Positions 11,484 to 24,582 of a DNA stretch of 64,000 nucleotides are shown here, one piece after another (within the stretch, counting starts at the first letter, position 1; the number at the start of each line of letters is the position of its first letter). The stretch is from contig WAEK01000004.1 in the NCBI GenBank assembly GCA_011634665.1, positions 896,001 to 960,000 on the forward strand, written 5' to 3'. Below the pieces are notes generated by a model. That model was not told where the DNA came from. It worked only from the letters and a program-made list of their open reading frames with translations, and ran no database searches. The position numbers and the translations under genes were made by a program. This DNA is from Mortierella sp. BCC40632 (lineage: Eukaryota; Mortierellomycota; Mortierellomycetes; Mortierellales; Mortierellaceae).

Positions 11484-13088
11484 AGACCGAGGAAAGGCGG
11501 CGAATGCTGTCTTTTTTTGATAGCAATAACACCACCCGCACAAAGGCTGGCCCCATCTCGATCTCGTTCGGGGAGGCCGTTGCAGTAGATAGCGACAAGA
11601 TAAGAGAGAGAGAGAGAGAGAGAGAGAAGGGAGGAATGAACAGAGATACACATGTGCACTTGCACCAACCCACACCAGAATCACTGCTAGACCAAGGAGC
11701 AGGACATATTGATGGTTGGCAGGATAGACAGCAAGAAGGAAGGAGAAGAAAAAAAAAGATTGAAGAAAAAGAAAAGACAGGCTACTCGAGCCTGTGCTCG
11801 GCGATCTCTCTTTTTTTTTTTTTTTTTTTCCTCTCTCTTTTTCTCTCTCTCTCTCTCTCTTTGTTCTTCCGATCAAGACAAGTGGGAGGAAACGAAACAT
11901 AAAGACACCGAGGAAGGACCTCTCTCGTAGGCCCTGCGACGACTCGGACTCATCCAACTTGAGCAATCAGAGAAGCACTGCTTCCAATCAGCCAGTACCA
12001 CTTCGTTCCCATTCAACATGCAGAAGAAGACCTTGCTGCCTGCCATGGGACCTCTTTTTTTCGTACTAATCTGATGGCCGCCGCCTACACTATTCGCGCT
12101 ACCCATACTAGCCACACTACCCAGACTTTCCACACTACTTGCACAATCCACCCATGTACAAATACTCTCGCGCCTAATGAATGCTTCTGGCGATAGATAG
12201 GACCGGACCAGCCCAGACCAAACTAGGTTTCTGTCTAGTCATCATCCACTGTCTCTGCAACTGATAGCACAATGTCGCCAGACAGGAGTGATGGTCATGG
12301 TGCCATTGATACCTGCGCTGGCGTGTACTGAAGGATCGGGAAGAAGCCTCGGAAGTGACCAAGCTGAACTCCAACCAGCAGTCAGCCGCGGCAACAAGGC
12401 TGTATGCTGCACATTTCCACTCCTGCAACCTTGTCCGGGAGAACGGAAAGGAGCAAAGAGAGGAAGAGGAGGCGTATCGTTCTGTTGACACAGGCGTCGT
12501 TTCGAACGGAGCATAAAAAATGGAAGAGATAGAAAAAGAGTGGCGACGAAGGAGACTGGAGTGTCTGCGGTCGATAAGCGAGGGAGTAGGCGGGAGTGCG
12601 CACAAGGGAGTGGGGTGCGAGAGTGTGAGTGTGAGTGTGAGTGAGAGTGTGAGAGGCGCCCTACCTGGAGCGTCCTTGAGAGGTTGGAGGCTGGTGCTTT
12701 GCTGTGCTGTGGGAGAGTGCAGGTGAGTGCGTGCGAGTGAAAGAGAGAGAGAGAGAGAAAGGCGAGTGCGGGGGAAAAGTGGCGTGGAAAGCGAGAGAGA
12801 GAGAGAGAGAGAGTAGAAGGACGGTAGAAGAGAAGCTGTGGAGAAGTGTGGTGTGAATGGAGCCAGACTGGCGGCAAGTGAGGAAAGAGCGAGGGTAATA
12901 TGCGAGGGTCAGAGAGAGTGTGAGAGAGAGAAAGAGAAGGTCGATCGGGGAGAGTCAGATCGTGGAGAAGAACAGATGGGCGAACGCTCTAGTATTTATA
13001 TGGGTGGAAGACAAGGGCGGCCAGGCCTGATAGCCGAGCTGTCTTACCGTGGTATCTCTATGCCGCTATCTCTCTCAGCTCTCTCTCC

Positions 13089-13119
<31 letters not shown>

Positions 13120-13537
13120 CCTCTCCCTCTTTCTCACTATCTATCTATCCATGAGGCAGTCAGTCGTCGATATCCTCCATATCCTCTCCAACATACACCC
13201 CTCCTCACCCGCATACGCCGATCCAGGCTGCCATGCACACTGCCATCCCGGCATCGCCGTCCCGTCCTACCCACTGCATGCGTCCCGCACAGTGCGCTGT
13301 CCCACTACGACCTGACAAATATCTCCCTCTTTCTCACTCTGCCCACGCCACCCACCGCCACACCCACCGCCACACCCTCTGCTGACACACGCCCAACACC
13401 GCGCCGGCCAGCAGCCGATGCGGATGTTCAATTACTGAAACTCGCTCCCCACGGCTGCTCTCTCTATTTGACCGCACCATAGGTTTAACCTGCTTGGCCT
13501 ATCTATCTTGGCCATGGGTGTATGGATACCTTCTCTT

Positions 13538-13541
<4 letters not shown>

Positions 13542-13597
<56 letters not shown>
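13542..13597. repeat. (CT)n microsatellite, about 28 units
   Basis: Near-perfect CT run. Both strands give spurious Ser/Leu or Arg/Glu ORFs across it. Confidence 0.95.
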
Positions 13598-13600
<3 letters not shown>

Positions 13601-16562
13601 CGAGGCCATGCTCTTGGTCCACGGACATGCACCTTGCGCCACAAAGATAACAGAAAGACAGAGGTCTCGAGCGTCTCTCATCCAGCACAGGACCATAGCA
13701 ATCGACTCAATATAACCGCTCTCTCCGTTCATGCCTGCCCATTGCTCGTCCTTGTCCTGCGATCGGATCCTGTCCTTGCAGTCTGCTGCACTCGTTACCG
13801 TGCCGTATCCAAGCAGAGCAGTCGCCTTATCTCCTCCACTTGAACGGCGTCTCTACCAACTCCTTCAGTCCACCTGAACCCAGTACTCGGAGGGGCCATG
13901 AGATAGGGCACTTCCAGGCAGGAACACGCCTCGGCACCCTGTTTTTGTCGAACTCAAGACTCGCAAGACGATTCAGCTGCTTATCGTTGGCTATGAAGGG
14001 GGAATCGCTAGTCTGCGAATTGTTGGCCGTGCGAGATAGGCTAAGGCGGTCCTATGGGAGGAGTTTGAGGCGATTGTTCGTTCGTCTCGGCTCTCTCTCT
14101 TCCTTTCTTCCTTTCTCTTTCTCTCTTCGTTCTTGTTCTCCATTGCCCCATCCTTGCTCCTCACTCGCAAACACACCACACCCCATGCCCAATTAAGCTC
14201 TCAGCTGCAAGGACAAACGGAGGAATGAGAATCTCCTTCCCTCGGCCCATTGTCGTCCTCCTTGCTCTTCTTTGTCAACGTGTGTGCAATGTAGGGCTTG
14301 GCGCTACCGATCTCATTTGCCCCGTGTCTTTTAGCTCTCTTCGTTTTGGTGAATGTATCCGTGTGAGAGCGTCTGGACCAACATTGGGTATGTGTGAACT
14401 GTATGTGAATATGCGTGAATGTGTGCGTGAATGTGTGCGTGCAAGTGTGAATATGTGGAGGAGAGGATTATGCCAACGGCTTTTCTTATTATTCTTTTGC
14501 ACGCCTTTTTTTTGTGTGTGTGAAATATGGCCTCTGATTTGTTCACGCCTTGGGAAAAGCGAGTCTCTTTTTGGGCGCGAGTCAATCATGCCATTGTGCA
14601 CCAAGATGCAGCAATCCTGTTGTTTCTCATTCTCGCTCTTGCTCTGCGGCTATCCGTCATACCCGCCTATGCAATTTTTTTTTTTTTTTGCACTTCCTTA
14701 TCCGTGGTCTTGCTCCGTCCCTGGAAGGAACGGAGTGTTCCCCGTATGTTGGGCGAGAATCCCCGGTTTCTTGGCCTTCTCTGGGTAGTGCAAACCATTT
14801 CGGGTCTGGACATGTGTGTGTGTATGCATGGTGGAGGAGGAAGACGGGTTCTACCCATACAGAGGGAGGATCTCCGCTCATCGGGTCAACCTCGCATAGC
14901 AAAAAGAAAATTCATTTTTCAGCGCGCGCGCAAAAGAGGCTGCACAGAATTGGCTGCCACGGAGCAGACTCCGCAGATGTCTCAGACAGAAGTGAAGCAG
15001 GACAGAGGAGCTGCTTCCTCTAATGAACAAAAAAGGACAATAGGAACTCCCCGATGGAGTCCGCCCCCTCCCCCAGAACGGGTGCGGCTTGAGGCCTGAC
15101 AAATATGACCAAGACATTGGGCCTTGTCCTGGGGCTTTTGTCCAGACCTGTTCTCTGCACCTCCCTCTTACTTCCCTTGTGCCGGAGCGTCGGTTTGGCT
15201 TCAGTCTGAGGAGTACTCTTGCCCCTTTCGACCCAAAATGTTCCATTATCCGGCTTATCTCTTGGACGTGCGCACCCTTTGGGTTTGACCCGACAAACAA
15301 AACCTTAACCGACCAAACGAGGTATCATACTTGCCCCTCCTTCCTAGCGCCCATGATCGACTGGATGCATACACAAAACACAACCGAACGTCCACATGGT
15401 TGCTCCTTACAGCACAGGCCTCTGATTGCTGCAAGGAATCGGCGGGCCATGGACCGAGCCTGTTTTCTGTAGAGGAAAGTCGATCCTCCAGTTGCCCTAC
15501 CCCTTTGGGCACTCCCACGCTCCTCAAAATCAGAAACCCTCGATTGACGAGGTACCCATAAATGAACCGAGGACGGGCAGAAACCGAATACAACCCGCTC
15601 TTTGTCTCTGTTCGAAGGGGAAAAAAAATAGAGTCAGTCACTTCCCGAGGAAGTCTTTCGTCCTCTCTACGGCCCAATTAGAAACCACGAAGAACTATGG
15701 TCATCATCGGATCGTTTCCGCCTCTAATTATCGCCTCGTCATTCAAGCTGGGGAGAAATAACGAGTCTACCCCACAAAAGCTACTCATCCGACCTGTACC
15801 ACGGCACCAGGAAGCGAGATAAGAATATGGGCGTCGCTAGCACGGTCATTGGCACGAGGAACGAGAAGGATGAGCACCAGAGATAACATATCAAGCTCCA
15901 GGTCGAAGGGTCGGAGATGAAAGTATAGGCGGACAAAAGAACCCAGAGTCACTGGGAGTGAAAGATGAGTAGAAGAATCCGTGGCCTGCTTGTCTCCTCT
16001 ATCTCTATCTTTCTCCAGGAGGAGTTAGGGGTGAGCCAACTTTTTTTTTGTTCTGTTTCCGAACGCATGCTTTGAATGAGGTGAGAGCACGAATGAAAGG
16101 ATAACAAAAAAAAAAAAAAAAAAAAAGTGCTGAGTCTGCTAGGCCAATCGGCAGTCTAGTTACTGGAGGACGAACAAAAAAAAAAAGCCAATTGAATGAC
16201 CCAAACCAAAGTTGTCATGGTTCAAGCTTGGATTATTGCGTGTTGCTTAGTGCTGTGTCCTGTTTAACTGGTCATGGAGGTCTGAGAATTAAAAGACTAT
16301 GATGAAGCTAGAGTCTTGAGTATTTGTCAGTTCAGACACAGTCAAACTCAAGATCAAGTTGAACCACTTACCTAAAGATGGGCCAAAGAAGAAGGGGAAG
16401 AAGAAATAACGATAAAAACGGGATCAGATCCAGAGTCCCAGGTATAGAGAAAAAAAAAAAAAAAAAAAAAAAAAGCTGTAGAGTGGGATCATGAGTATCC
16501 AGAAAGAAATGAGTGTTCGAGAGCATGCCTACCTCCCAGCGGAGATTTCTTTTTTTTTATGG

Positions 16563-16685
16563 TCAACTCCCTAGATCACCCGAAGGAGTTGTAGTCCATG
16601 CGCGAATACCTTGAGCCCCAGTAAATACACCCGGGGAACCGTCGGTTGCTGGAATAGCGCCGATCAAAAGACCGACAGCCGACAT
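16563..16685 (-). CDS. Possible 40-residue secreted/membrane micro-protein or single exon
   Basis: ATG at 16685-16683 opens MSAVGLLIGAIPATDGSPG and runs 40 codons to TGA at 16565-16563. The frame is also open upstream to a possible acceptor (TTTCTCAG, about 16699-16706), so this could be the last exon of a small gene. The start is hydrophobic like a signal anchor. The ORF lies in an otherwise non-coding region with CT-rich sequence upstream on the same strand. I do not recognise a family; chance is a real alternative. Confidence 0.2.
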   Translation of the reverse strand: MSAVGLLIGAIPATDGSPGVFTGAQGIRAWTTTPSGDLGS

Positions 16686-17729
16686 GACAGCAAGTCGCAC
16701 TGAGAAAGTTGAGCTTCATGAAAGGTAAAAAGGAAGCAGTAAGGGACGGAGTATAAAGAAATGAGAAAAAGAGATCGAGAGATCGAGAGGGCACAATAGC
16801 AAACCCGATATCTGTGTTTGAACCACGTTTAAACGAATTCCTTCATGACAAGATGAGGAGAAAAAAAAATCGACGTCTACTCAACTTTCACTCTCCTAAT
16901 CCAATCCACTTAGAGGATAGTGTGAATTTTTAGGGATATATCTTGAAAACAAGGGGTTTGGCAGTGTTGTATCAATTGCTTTTGATCCAGTTACTGCTTC
17001 GAGACAACCTTTCCTTGTTTTTGTCCACTCGGGTCAAAGTCACCAGAAAAAAAAAATATTTGATCACGAGGATGCTCTACTCTGCTCAAAACAACATACT
17101 CAACTCGAACTGCCCTACAACTATACTCGTGTTTGCTGACCTAAAAGTGCTATTGGATATTCTCAAGAAGTGTTCGCTGGTAAAGTGTCCTTTTTGACTC
17201 TTCATTCTACAACAACCCTTCCTCTTTTTTTTTTTTTTTTTTTTTTTGTATCCTGGCTAGCAGTTGCTGGAGCTCACTTCCCCTCAAAAGTGACGATTAA
17301 CGTCGTTTGTTCGTTTCAAGTACAACTGGAAAGTACTGCTGATGTTCTAAAAAGTATGAACTGACATGGCCTTCATTCGTACCTATACAATGTATCATTA
17401 AAAGACTATGTTCTCTTGTTTTTGTGGTAGCAGTGCGGACAAAAATATTAATAGAGGCTTTGCAATCTAAAGAGTTTTCTGCCGTGGCTGCTGCCTTCGG
17501 GCAACCTGAAGGAGATCTAGACTCTATTTCTCATCTCAATTTGGCGTGGGTTGACATATAGGACTTTGAATGGATGAGCCGAGGCTGGCGCCCACAAAGA
17601 GTAGCAAAGGAGGAAAAGGTATCGAGTATCTGTCTCTCTATTTCTTTCTGTCTGTTTATCCATCTGTCTGTTTGTTATAGAGTCTCATTCAGGAGTTAGC
17701 AAACGCGGGAAAACCTATCTACCCTGTTG

Positions 17730-17762
<33 letters not shown>

Positions 17763-18326
17763 CGGATTAGTGTATGCTTACGAACTAAAGAATGGTGATA
17801 AGAGTGAGCCGTAGAGGGGGAAAGCAGCACAGAGTTTCTGCACTCAAGGGCTGGTGGAAGACGCTCACTTTTGTCTTCTTTAACATAGCAGAGTCTCGTG
17901 CTCCCTGAACTACTATCATGTCGAGGGTGTGTAAGTGTGAATGTGTGTGTAGAAGCTCCGCAGCACTCGTCAACTGCAATCAAAGCCATAGCATGCATTC
18001 ATTTTTTGCACAACAATGGCGATGTATAGGGCAGAGGTGGAAAAAAATTATAAATGAATGCTGGCTAAGGCTCATTCTGAGCCCTAGGGACCAAAGCATT
18101 TTCCCATGGAACCTTTCTGTCCTATCATGACTCCAAAGGTACACATGAAATAGCATTTGTCATCGCTGGCATCCTAATTATGCATATTCGTTCACTCTGC
18201 ACTAACTCTCCGAATTTTTTCAATTCGAGTCACGCGAAAAAAAAAAAAAAAAAAATCAAGTTAGCCACCTGCGGCTGAAGGAGTTTATTTCAATGTTGAA
18301 CGGGGATCCTTTGAAATCCAAGTAAA
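16686..18326. other. Intergenic stretch
   Basis: No supported gene. It contains poly-T at about 17226-17247, a 31-base poly-A at 17730-17760, CTGT-rich sequence near 17640-17670 and a poly-A near 18237-18255. The right end is the 3' flank of the methyltransferase gene. Confidence 0.4.
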
Positions 18327-18488
18327 TCAGGGCTGCTTCTCAAAGAAGAGCATGTAGTTGTTTGAAGGCATGTCTTGGATCCGGTTGAGTTTCATATTGG
18401 CTTCATTCACTGCTATCGCCTCAATCGCTTCGATATCCCGGACTCCCCATGATGCGTCCTTTTCTCGAAGCACCCCATCAAACTGTTA

Positions 18489-18523
<35 letters not shown>

Positions 18524-19312
18524 TGAGAGTTAAGACTTCGGGATAATAATAAAAATAGTAATAAAACACCCACGGTTCAAAAGCGCTGATTCTAGACCCA
18601 TACCTCTCGATTGCTTTCAGTATTAAAGTCACCATCCTTCTTGAAAGGTCCGTAAACAATAAAGTACCCTCCTGGCTTCAAAACTTGGCCGGCACCTCTC
18701 ACGATAGACTCGGTCACGATCCATGGTGAAATGTGGAATACATTGGTTGTCATCACAAGGTCATAACATCCTTGTTCTGGAAGGGTCTGGTTATGTTGGC
18801 TGTGCTCTTGTAGAGTCTTTTGTCCTTCCTTCTGGACCTTTGTCCAATGCTCCTGATTGGTTGCATCGAGCTCAAGTGCTCTCTTGATCGGACGCTCAGC
18901 CTCTGTTCTGACTTCGTCTGCGTAAGCGTCGATACTTGGAAGGAGTGATGCATTGTACTCTGTGGGCTGATAAATCACATTGGGGAATGACTTTGAGAAG
19001 TGATGGACATGCTGACCCGAGCCCGATCCTACTTCGAGAACTAGTAGATAGCAATCCAGTTTGAAAAGAGATGGGTTAGGATATGGAAAGTAAAAATATC
19101 CTACCAAAGTTCATCGAGTTGAAGTATCCATTGACAGTACGGAGAGTAGCCTTCTCGAGAAAAGGTCGGAGCTGGTCGAGGATTGCGTCCTTGTTCCGGT
19201 TGCTTGCAGCGAAGAAGACCTTGTGGTTGATCTGGACAAACTCGCTAAAGTTTTGGTTGCCGACCCCAGAGTCAGAGGGTGTGGAAGCGGGTGGGTTGGT
19301 GGAGGTCGCCAT
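18327..19312 (-). CDS. UPF0585/METTL26-like SAM-dependent methyltransferase (DUF938)
   Basis: 266 residues. Exons on the minus strand are 19312-19105, 19040-18604 and 18482-18327; both introns are GT-AG and keep frame. The protein starts with a Ser/Thr/Pro N-terminus. NRNKDAILDQL follows, then the SAM-binding loop VLEVGSGSGQHVHHF formed across the first splice (about residues 70-84). Later come DLVMTTNVFHISPW and VYGPFKKDGDFN, and exon 3 adds FDGVLREKDASWGVRDIEAI and MPSNNYMLFFEKQP, which match the family C-terminus. Substrate is unknown for the family. Intron 2 holds a poly-A on the plus strand (poly-T in the sense strand). Family call is firm; function beyond methyl transfer is not established. 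Confidence 0.9.
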
Positions 19313-20722
19313 GCCTGTTATTAAGAAGAGTGGAGAGGAGGCAGAGTGGGAAAGAAAAGAGAAGAAAAGAAAAGAAGAAAAAACCAGTTCGTTAGTTTAA
19401 GGGGGCGGAGGTAGCCCTTTTTATCGGGGAGGGGCAGAGTCAAAGAAACGAGGGGCTTCGTCCGCAACACGAAACTGTTTTTGTGCTTTCCAGGGACCAT
19501 GCACAACAATAGCAAGATGCACTCTGTCCATCTGTATTACCTTGAGAGCGCACTAACAGAAGAGAAGAAGGCATTGGGGGTTGCTGCTTCTTGGCCTGGT
19601 CTGGTGGTAGGGAACAAGGGAAAACCGCTCTACGGCCTGCGGTCAAGAAAATGGGGGAATAAAGCCTTGCGGGAGAGCGGGTGGTTGCTTGACGAAGAAG
19701 GGAATGCATTGTCGAGTGCAAAGAAGAAGAGGAAGAGAAGCACTGCGCGGGAGAAAGAGGCACGATCATTTGGAGTTCCTACACGTACTGGTAGCACGAA
19801 CTGGTACAAGCTGCTCATCATTGAGGCAAGTCTACCAAAGAGCAGAACTAACCTGTAGAATAGAGCATTGTCTACTCGTCATTCCTGTTCTCAGGGCGTG
19901 AGTTGGACGAATCATGTCCCTCACTCATCATTGCTAAATGTAATTTAGAATGAGTCATTCTCCTTTTCCTCTCCTCTCTTGTGTCTTTGCTTGTCAAAGA
20001 AGAAGAAGAAGAAGAAATGGTAAAGAGTGCTTCTGCTCTTGATAATTGTGTACAGCTATAGTCGAAATCCCTACTCTCTGCTGTCTTCTAGAGTAGCAAT
20101 TATAGCCTTCTCTCTCAAGTCAACGGATTCAGCACCGGGTTTTAGAAATCACTGGGGATCTCTCGATTTAGGGTTCTTCAACGAGTTTGGGCGTAGCAGA
20201 ACATGGAGGAGCAAGCAGCACGCCACGATCATCTTCCAGAGCCGTACAATACCCGCTACAAAGCTTATGAACGGCTAGAGCGAAATCAAAAGAAGGTGGT
20301 ACTTGATCTTTAGGACAGAAAGACGAGCAAAGCGACTCGTTGACTCTCTCTTTCTCCTTCTCTATGAGGAGCCTGGAGACTGGATTCTCATACTTCGCCC
20401 CGCAGTGAAAAAGGCAGAGACAGTGAGAGTGCTTTTCTTTTTTGAGTAGAGCTTGATCTGCGAAGCCACAACGCCTGCCGCCCTGCCGCTGGAGCGTTGG
20501 AGCAGAGCTGCGGGCGGGCTTGCCCATGAGATTCCTCTCTTGCAGTTCTTTTTTCATCCTCACCTCTACCTCTCTTCTCTTTCTCTCTCTCTCCATTGTC
20601 TACATCGAATTGCATTACAGCACCAGCTCAGCCCTTCGCCTCAGCTCACCTCGTCTTCTTTCTTTCCTTTTTTCTCTCATTCGTCCTCTCATTTCTTACT
20701 CACTCATTCGCCCTTCCCATCA
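19313..20722. promoter_or_regulatory. Divergent intergenic region between the METTL26-like and TRIP4-like genes
   Basis: 1.4 kb separating two divergently transcribed genes. Several overlapping ORFs of 60-125 codons exist on both strands (for example 19440-19769 minus), but none has a recognisable domain and none looks preferred over the others. A CT-rich tract just before 20723 is probably the 5' UTR or core promoter of the TRIP4-like gene. Confidence 0.4.
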
Positions 20723-22014
20723 ATGTCTGGCAATCGCGGAAAGAAACAAACCAAGAGGACAGAGCCACAGCCTCTTTCCGAACTTGACAAGGCTATCAAG
20801 GCCATTGACCTTGCTACCGAGTCCATAAACGCCACCAAGAACCGGAAGCCATGTTACTGCCTTGGTAAATAGACTGACACCACAAAGGCTGGCTCTTTCT
20901 CTCCCTAGTGTTTCCGTCTCCACGTACCCTTCTCTCCTCTGACCCTGCCTTCCTCTCACCCTATCCCCTATTTCTCTTATCCACAGCAACAAAGCACAAG
21001 CTGAATGTATTTGCACCCAACTGTCTAAACTGTGGCAAGATCATCTGTGCACTTGAAGGACCAGGCCCATGCACTTTCTGTGGACATCCCGTCGTCTCAA
21101 TTGAACAGCAACAGGCCATGGTTCTCGAACTCAAGCGCGAAAAGGCCACTTTGGCTAAGCAGCGCGCTATGGCAACCTCAAAGCGACGCGTGAAACCTGC
21201 GACAATAGCTCAACAAACTGCAGGATACGCCTCGAAGCTGACAGGAGGACTGACTACCTCTACTGGCGCTGCTGGTGGATGGGTCGGGTTAGGATCCGAG
21301 GGTGACTCGATGCATGTTCAGGGTATGACTGAAGAGGAGGAACTTGAGGAAGCCAAAAGAATGTCTTTGGCGCTAGCACATAAGGAGCGACTACTTGAGT
21401 TTGATCGAACAAGTGCAAGGAGATCGCACGTTATTGACCAAGCAACAGACTTTGTCATGCCAGGGGATCGTCCCAATCTATGGCTTACAGAGGAAGAGCG
21501 ACAGGCTCAGTCGGACAAGGCAAAGCAGAACATGGAAAAGGCTACCATGGCCGCAAGTGGATATCAGCGAGCCAAAGTAATGACGATCGATGTCACTAAT
21601 CGCCGGGTTGTTGTTGAGGATTCTTCTTCGGGCACGAGACGGCAAGGGGATGAAGATGAGGACGATGCAGTTCCTGCACCCATCTCCAAGATTGATCAGG
21701 CCAAGTCGACCAGTATTAGTGGAGGAGACCGGCATGGTGGAAGAGGAGGAGCATTCGCGAGGAATCCATTGCTACGCCTTGGCGAGAACCCAACGTTTAC
21801 TCTGCCGACTCACCGGTCTACTGCTGGAAGCAAATCGATCAAAGTTGTTCAGGAGAATGTGCGAAAGATTCGTTCCGAGAAGCCAAAGATGCCCAGATTA
21901 CAGTACGATCAGGATACGCATGGCTCTATGATGGAGGATGCCCAGTTGTCGTATAGCGGTTCAAGTGATTCACAAGCGGCACTTGCTAGTATTGTTGAGC
22001 CAAGCTGCGGATAA
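20723..22014 (+). CDS. TRIP4/ASC-1 (Rqt4)-like C2HC5 zinc-finger protein, short form
   Basis: 389 residues; exons 20723-20864 and 20987-22014, with the intron interrupting the zinc-finger region (KPCYCL/ATKHKLN). The finger at about 43-80 reads CYC...NCLNCGKIICALEGPGPC and then TFCGHPVVS, the signature of the TRIP4/ASC-1 C2HC5 domain. In animals and yeast this protein is part of the ASC-1/RQT complex that splits collided ribosomes with the Slh1/ASCC3 helicase. The rest is Lys/Glu-rich and disordered, with a conserved-looking LLEFDRTSARRSHVIDQATD segment. No C-terminal ASCH domain is visible, so it is shorter than animal TRIP4 and closer in plan to yeast Rqt4. Its 3' end lies about 160 bases from the convergent neighbour. 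Confidence 0.85.
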
Positions 22015-22173
22015 ATATCTTATAAAGGTCACCTCATTCTTCTCAAAACAATGCATTTTGGCTGCTCAAGGCTTTAATAGTACATGAACTCTTGATACTG
22101 ATTTGACTTGTAATTTATGACGGTAATGCTGGAATGTAAATGCGGTAGAAAACAGACAATAGAGGTAGGTACA

Positions 22174-23019
22174 CTATTTTTGCTCCTTTCCGCCTTCAAT
22201 CTCATCTTCGTCGCTATCCTCATCTTCGTCATCCTCATCGTCATCATCGCTGTCGCTGTCATCCTCGCTGTCGTCCTTGGCGAGATCAGAAACATCATCT
22301 CCACGTTCCATCTTTCTGATGTAGCTTCGGCGTTCACGCTCGGTCATTCCACTGAGCAATCGTTCAAGCTCAACCTTTTCCTGAATCAGTTCCTTCTCCG
22401 TCTTAATGTTGGTTGGCAAAATTGTGCGAGACTCTAAGCATTTGGCGCAGACATTCTTCTCTCCTGCACAGTTGTTGCACATGACATGGTAGGCTTCTTT
22501 GATGGCTTTTTGTTCACAGCAAACACTATAAATTAAAAAGAAAAAGAGAGATGGGCAGCGAATAGTTGGTGGGTGAGTGGTGAGTAATGCAATGGATCTC
22601 AAAGGGCTATGCCACCGCTCTTCCGTTTGTGGGTCGCATCTCTTCAGTGTCCATCTCTTCAAGTAATGATCCGAATCAGCAGACGTGAGCATGGATGAAA
22701 AGTAAGAAAGAAAAGGCACCTCTTCTTCCTTCTTCTCCAGCTAATTGTTATGCTTCCTCCATGGTCAATAAAGTGTCGATAATACATACCATTTCTTCAT
22801 GGTAGTCAGAGGCTTGTACTTTCTGAACTTCTTTCTCCACATAATGACCTCGTAGCATTTTTCGCAAAGACCTCCCACGGGCATTTCGTTGATCTTCTTG
22901 GTAATCTTTGAGTTTTTGTTGGCATGGAAGGCAAAGGCGTTCTTGTGTCTTTGGCCCTGCTTCTTGTTGTTTCCCTTGCGGGTGGAACCCTTTTTACTTT
23001 CATAAGCAACTTCAGGCAT
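22174..23019 (-). CDS. C9orf85/DUF2039-like zinc-binding protein
   Basis: 193 residues in two exons: 23019-22790 and 22525-22174 (GT-AG intron inside the Cys motif KKC/VCCEQKA). The N-terminus is basic (KGSTRKGNNKKQGQRHKN), followed by FAFHANKN, GGLCEKCYEVIMWRKKFRKY, AYHVMCNNCAGEKNVCAKC and a tail of about 50 acidic residues (SEDDSDSDDDDEDDEDE). Paired Cys motifs suggest metal binding. The family is conserved in eukaryotes but has no settled function. The order QRHKNAF - CEKC - MCNNCA - VCAKC matches DUF2039. Convergent with the TRIP4-like gene. Confidence 0.85.
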
Positions 23020-24582
23020 GATGACTGATATTGGTTGTTGTTGTTTTTTTCTGTTGGTCCTTTTTTCTTGAATTGACTTCTAGACAGTCTGTTCTTGACT
23101 TTGTTTAGTCTAGTTTACAAACAAAAAGTCGGTTGATGCCTGTTTATGGTATGGAGGTTGACTCTGCAGTCCTGAGGATGGTGGTGGCACAGAGACAAAT
23201 AACGGTTGGTCTTGCCGTGAGTGTTGCCTTGTTTTGGGGGGGAGGGGGGAGGGGGAGGTTACTTGGCGCAAGGTGTGTGGATCGCTGGAGGGTTCAGGTC
23301 TGGCGATTGAGCGTGAGCACTAGAAGGGCAATGCGCAAGTAAGAAGCGATGAGATGGGTATCTAACGAACTGAATCAGGCTGCGGCAATGGAGAGCCAAA
23401 AAAAAAAAAAAAAAAAAAAAGTATTGTTTTCGAGTCTTCTCAACAGTCACATTTTTGAAAAAAAAAAAAAAAAAGGTCTTATGGCTACCGTTTCTTGACA
23501 TCGCCTTCCTTAGTCACGTTCGTCGCGACAATCGCCTAGTAAAACACATTCCAGCGTTCTTGTCTACGGCAAGAGCTAAGTCTGAGCACAGCTCGGAGGC
23601 CTAGAACAGGAAGCCACAATGCCATGCCCAAGCAATTGAGCGGGATAATGAGTTCGGCTAAAGTCTAATTAGGGTAGACTAGAAGCCGTGAAAGAGAGAT
23701 AGATAATGTTGTGCGCCGTGTTTAAATCTTTGAAAGATACAGAGGCGCAGTTGGTCGCCGGAATTTACTTTAGGCACGACACGTCCGTCTAGGTTTGGTA
23801 GAGGAGCGAGGGAGCTCCATCCGGCCGCAGTGTCATGGACCTGCGTACAAGGAGGAAAGTGAACACAACGTCTTTGTCCTTTTGTGGACGATGGGGGAAT
23901 AGGAAGCAGGGAAAACGATGATGTCCGGAGAAGTAATATGGGATGCTGCGGCGAGTGTAGGTTCGACTCTTGTGTGGATTAAAAAGCATGCAGGATCGGC
24001 CTGAGGCAGGAGCAAGGAGCGGGGTGGATGGGGCGAGAGTCGTTGCCAGGTTTGGGCAACAAATGTTCTTCTGTTTTGGTGATGGCTCTGGGGTGGGGGG
24101 AGTGAGCAACTCGGCTGCAGGGCGGGCCAGTGTTGATTGGCTGCTCGTCTTCCGAGCAATTTCCCACCACAGCGTTCCTCTGACCCTTTGACAGGGTCAG
24201 GAACACACATACGGCACATGCCGAATACGTCTAGAATAGAAATTTTTTTAATGTTTGCTCTCTCCGAACATCTCCACCCTGTCCCTTGCCTTGCGTTCTA
24301 GCATTTGCCAATTAGCTCTCATCAGCTGCTGCTTCTGCTGTTGCTATTGTTCATCGGCATCATTGCCAAATCGCGTCTGCTTCATTGCTGTGCCACGAGT
24401 CCTCACTAATCCCTGTTCCCACGCTTACCTATAAATACGTCTGCCCGTAAGTCCACCATTCCCCTCACCTTCCTCACGCTCTTCACCTCTCTTCCACACG
24501 CACTCTCTCCCCCCCTCACTCGCTGTGACCCTGTTCAATCGAACTCCTTCTTGACCCACCCGTTCTTCACTGCCCATAGTGC
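23020..24582. other. Intergenic, divergent promoters
   Basis: 1.56 kb between divergent genes. It includes a G-rich run near 23238-23259, poly-A at 23398-23420 and 23458-23474, and a CT-rich stretch near 24440-24560 that is probably the 5' UTR of the M32 gene. No supported gene is seen. Confidence 0.4.

Larger units (their letters stand above)
8838..16562. other. 7.7-kb low-complexity, gene-poor stretch
   Basis: It begins with the GA-rich upstream region of the PP1-subunit gene (poly-A near 8934-8954, GAAA repeats at 9105-9140). CT/GA microsatellites dominate (10903-10935, 11603-11626, 11836-11860, 13091-13119, 13542-13597), along with a 28-30-base poly-T near 11452-11481. Open frames here are shadows of Ser/Leu/Phe- or Arg/Glu-encoding dinucleotide repeats and none shows domain-like sequence. 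I see no tRNA. It could hide long UTRs or non-coding transcripts, but nothing in the sequence proves it. Confidence 0.5.

Noticed and set aside
14225..15761. Overlapping ORFs of 100-190 codons on both strands
   Set aside because: Low-complexity composition, no domain signatures, comparable length in several frames and no splice logic.
22174..22719. 181-codon minus ORF starting at 22719
   Set aside because: Its front part is the intron of the DUF2039 gene. Splicing at 22790/22525 restores the conserved KKC/VCC junction.
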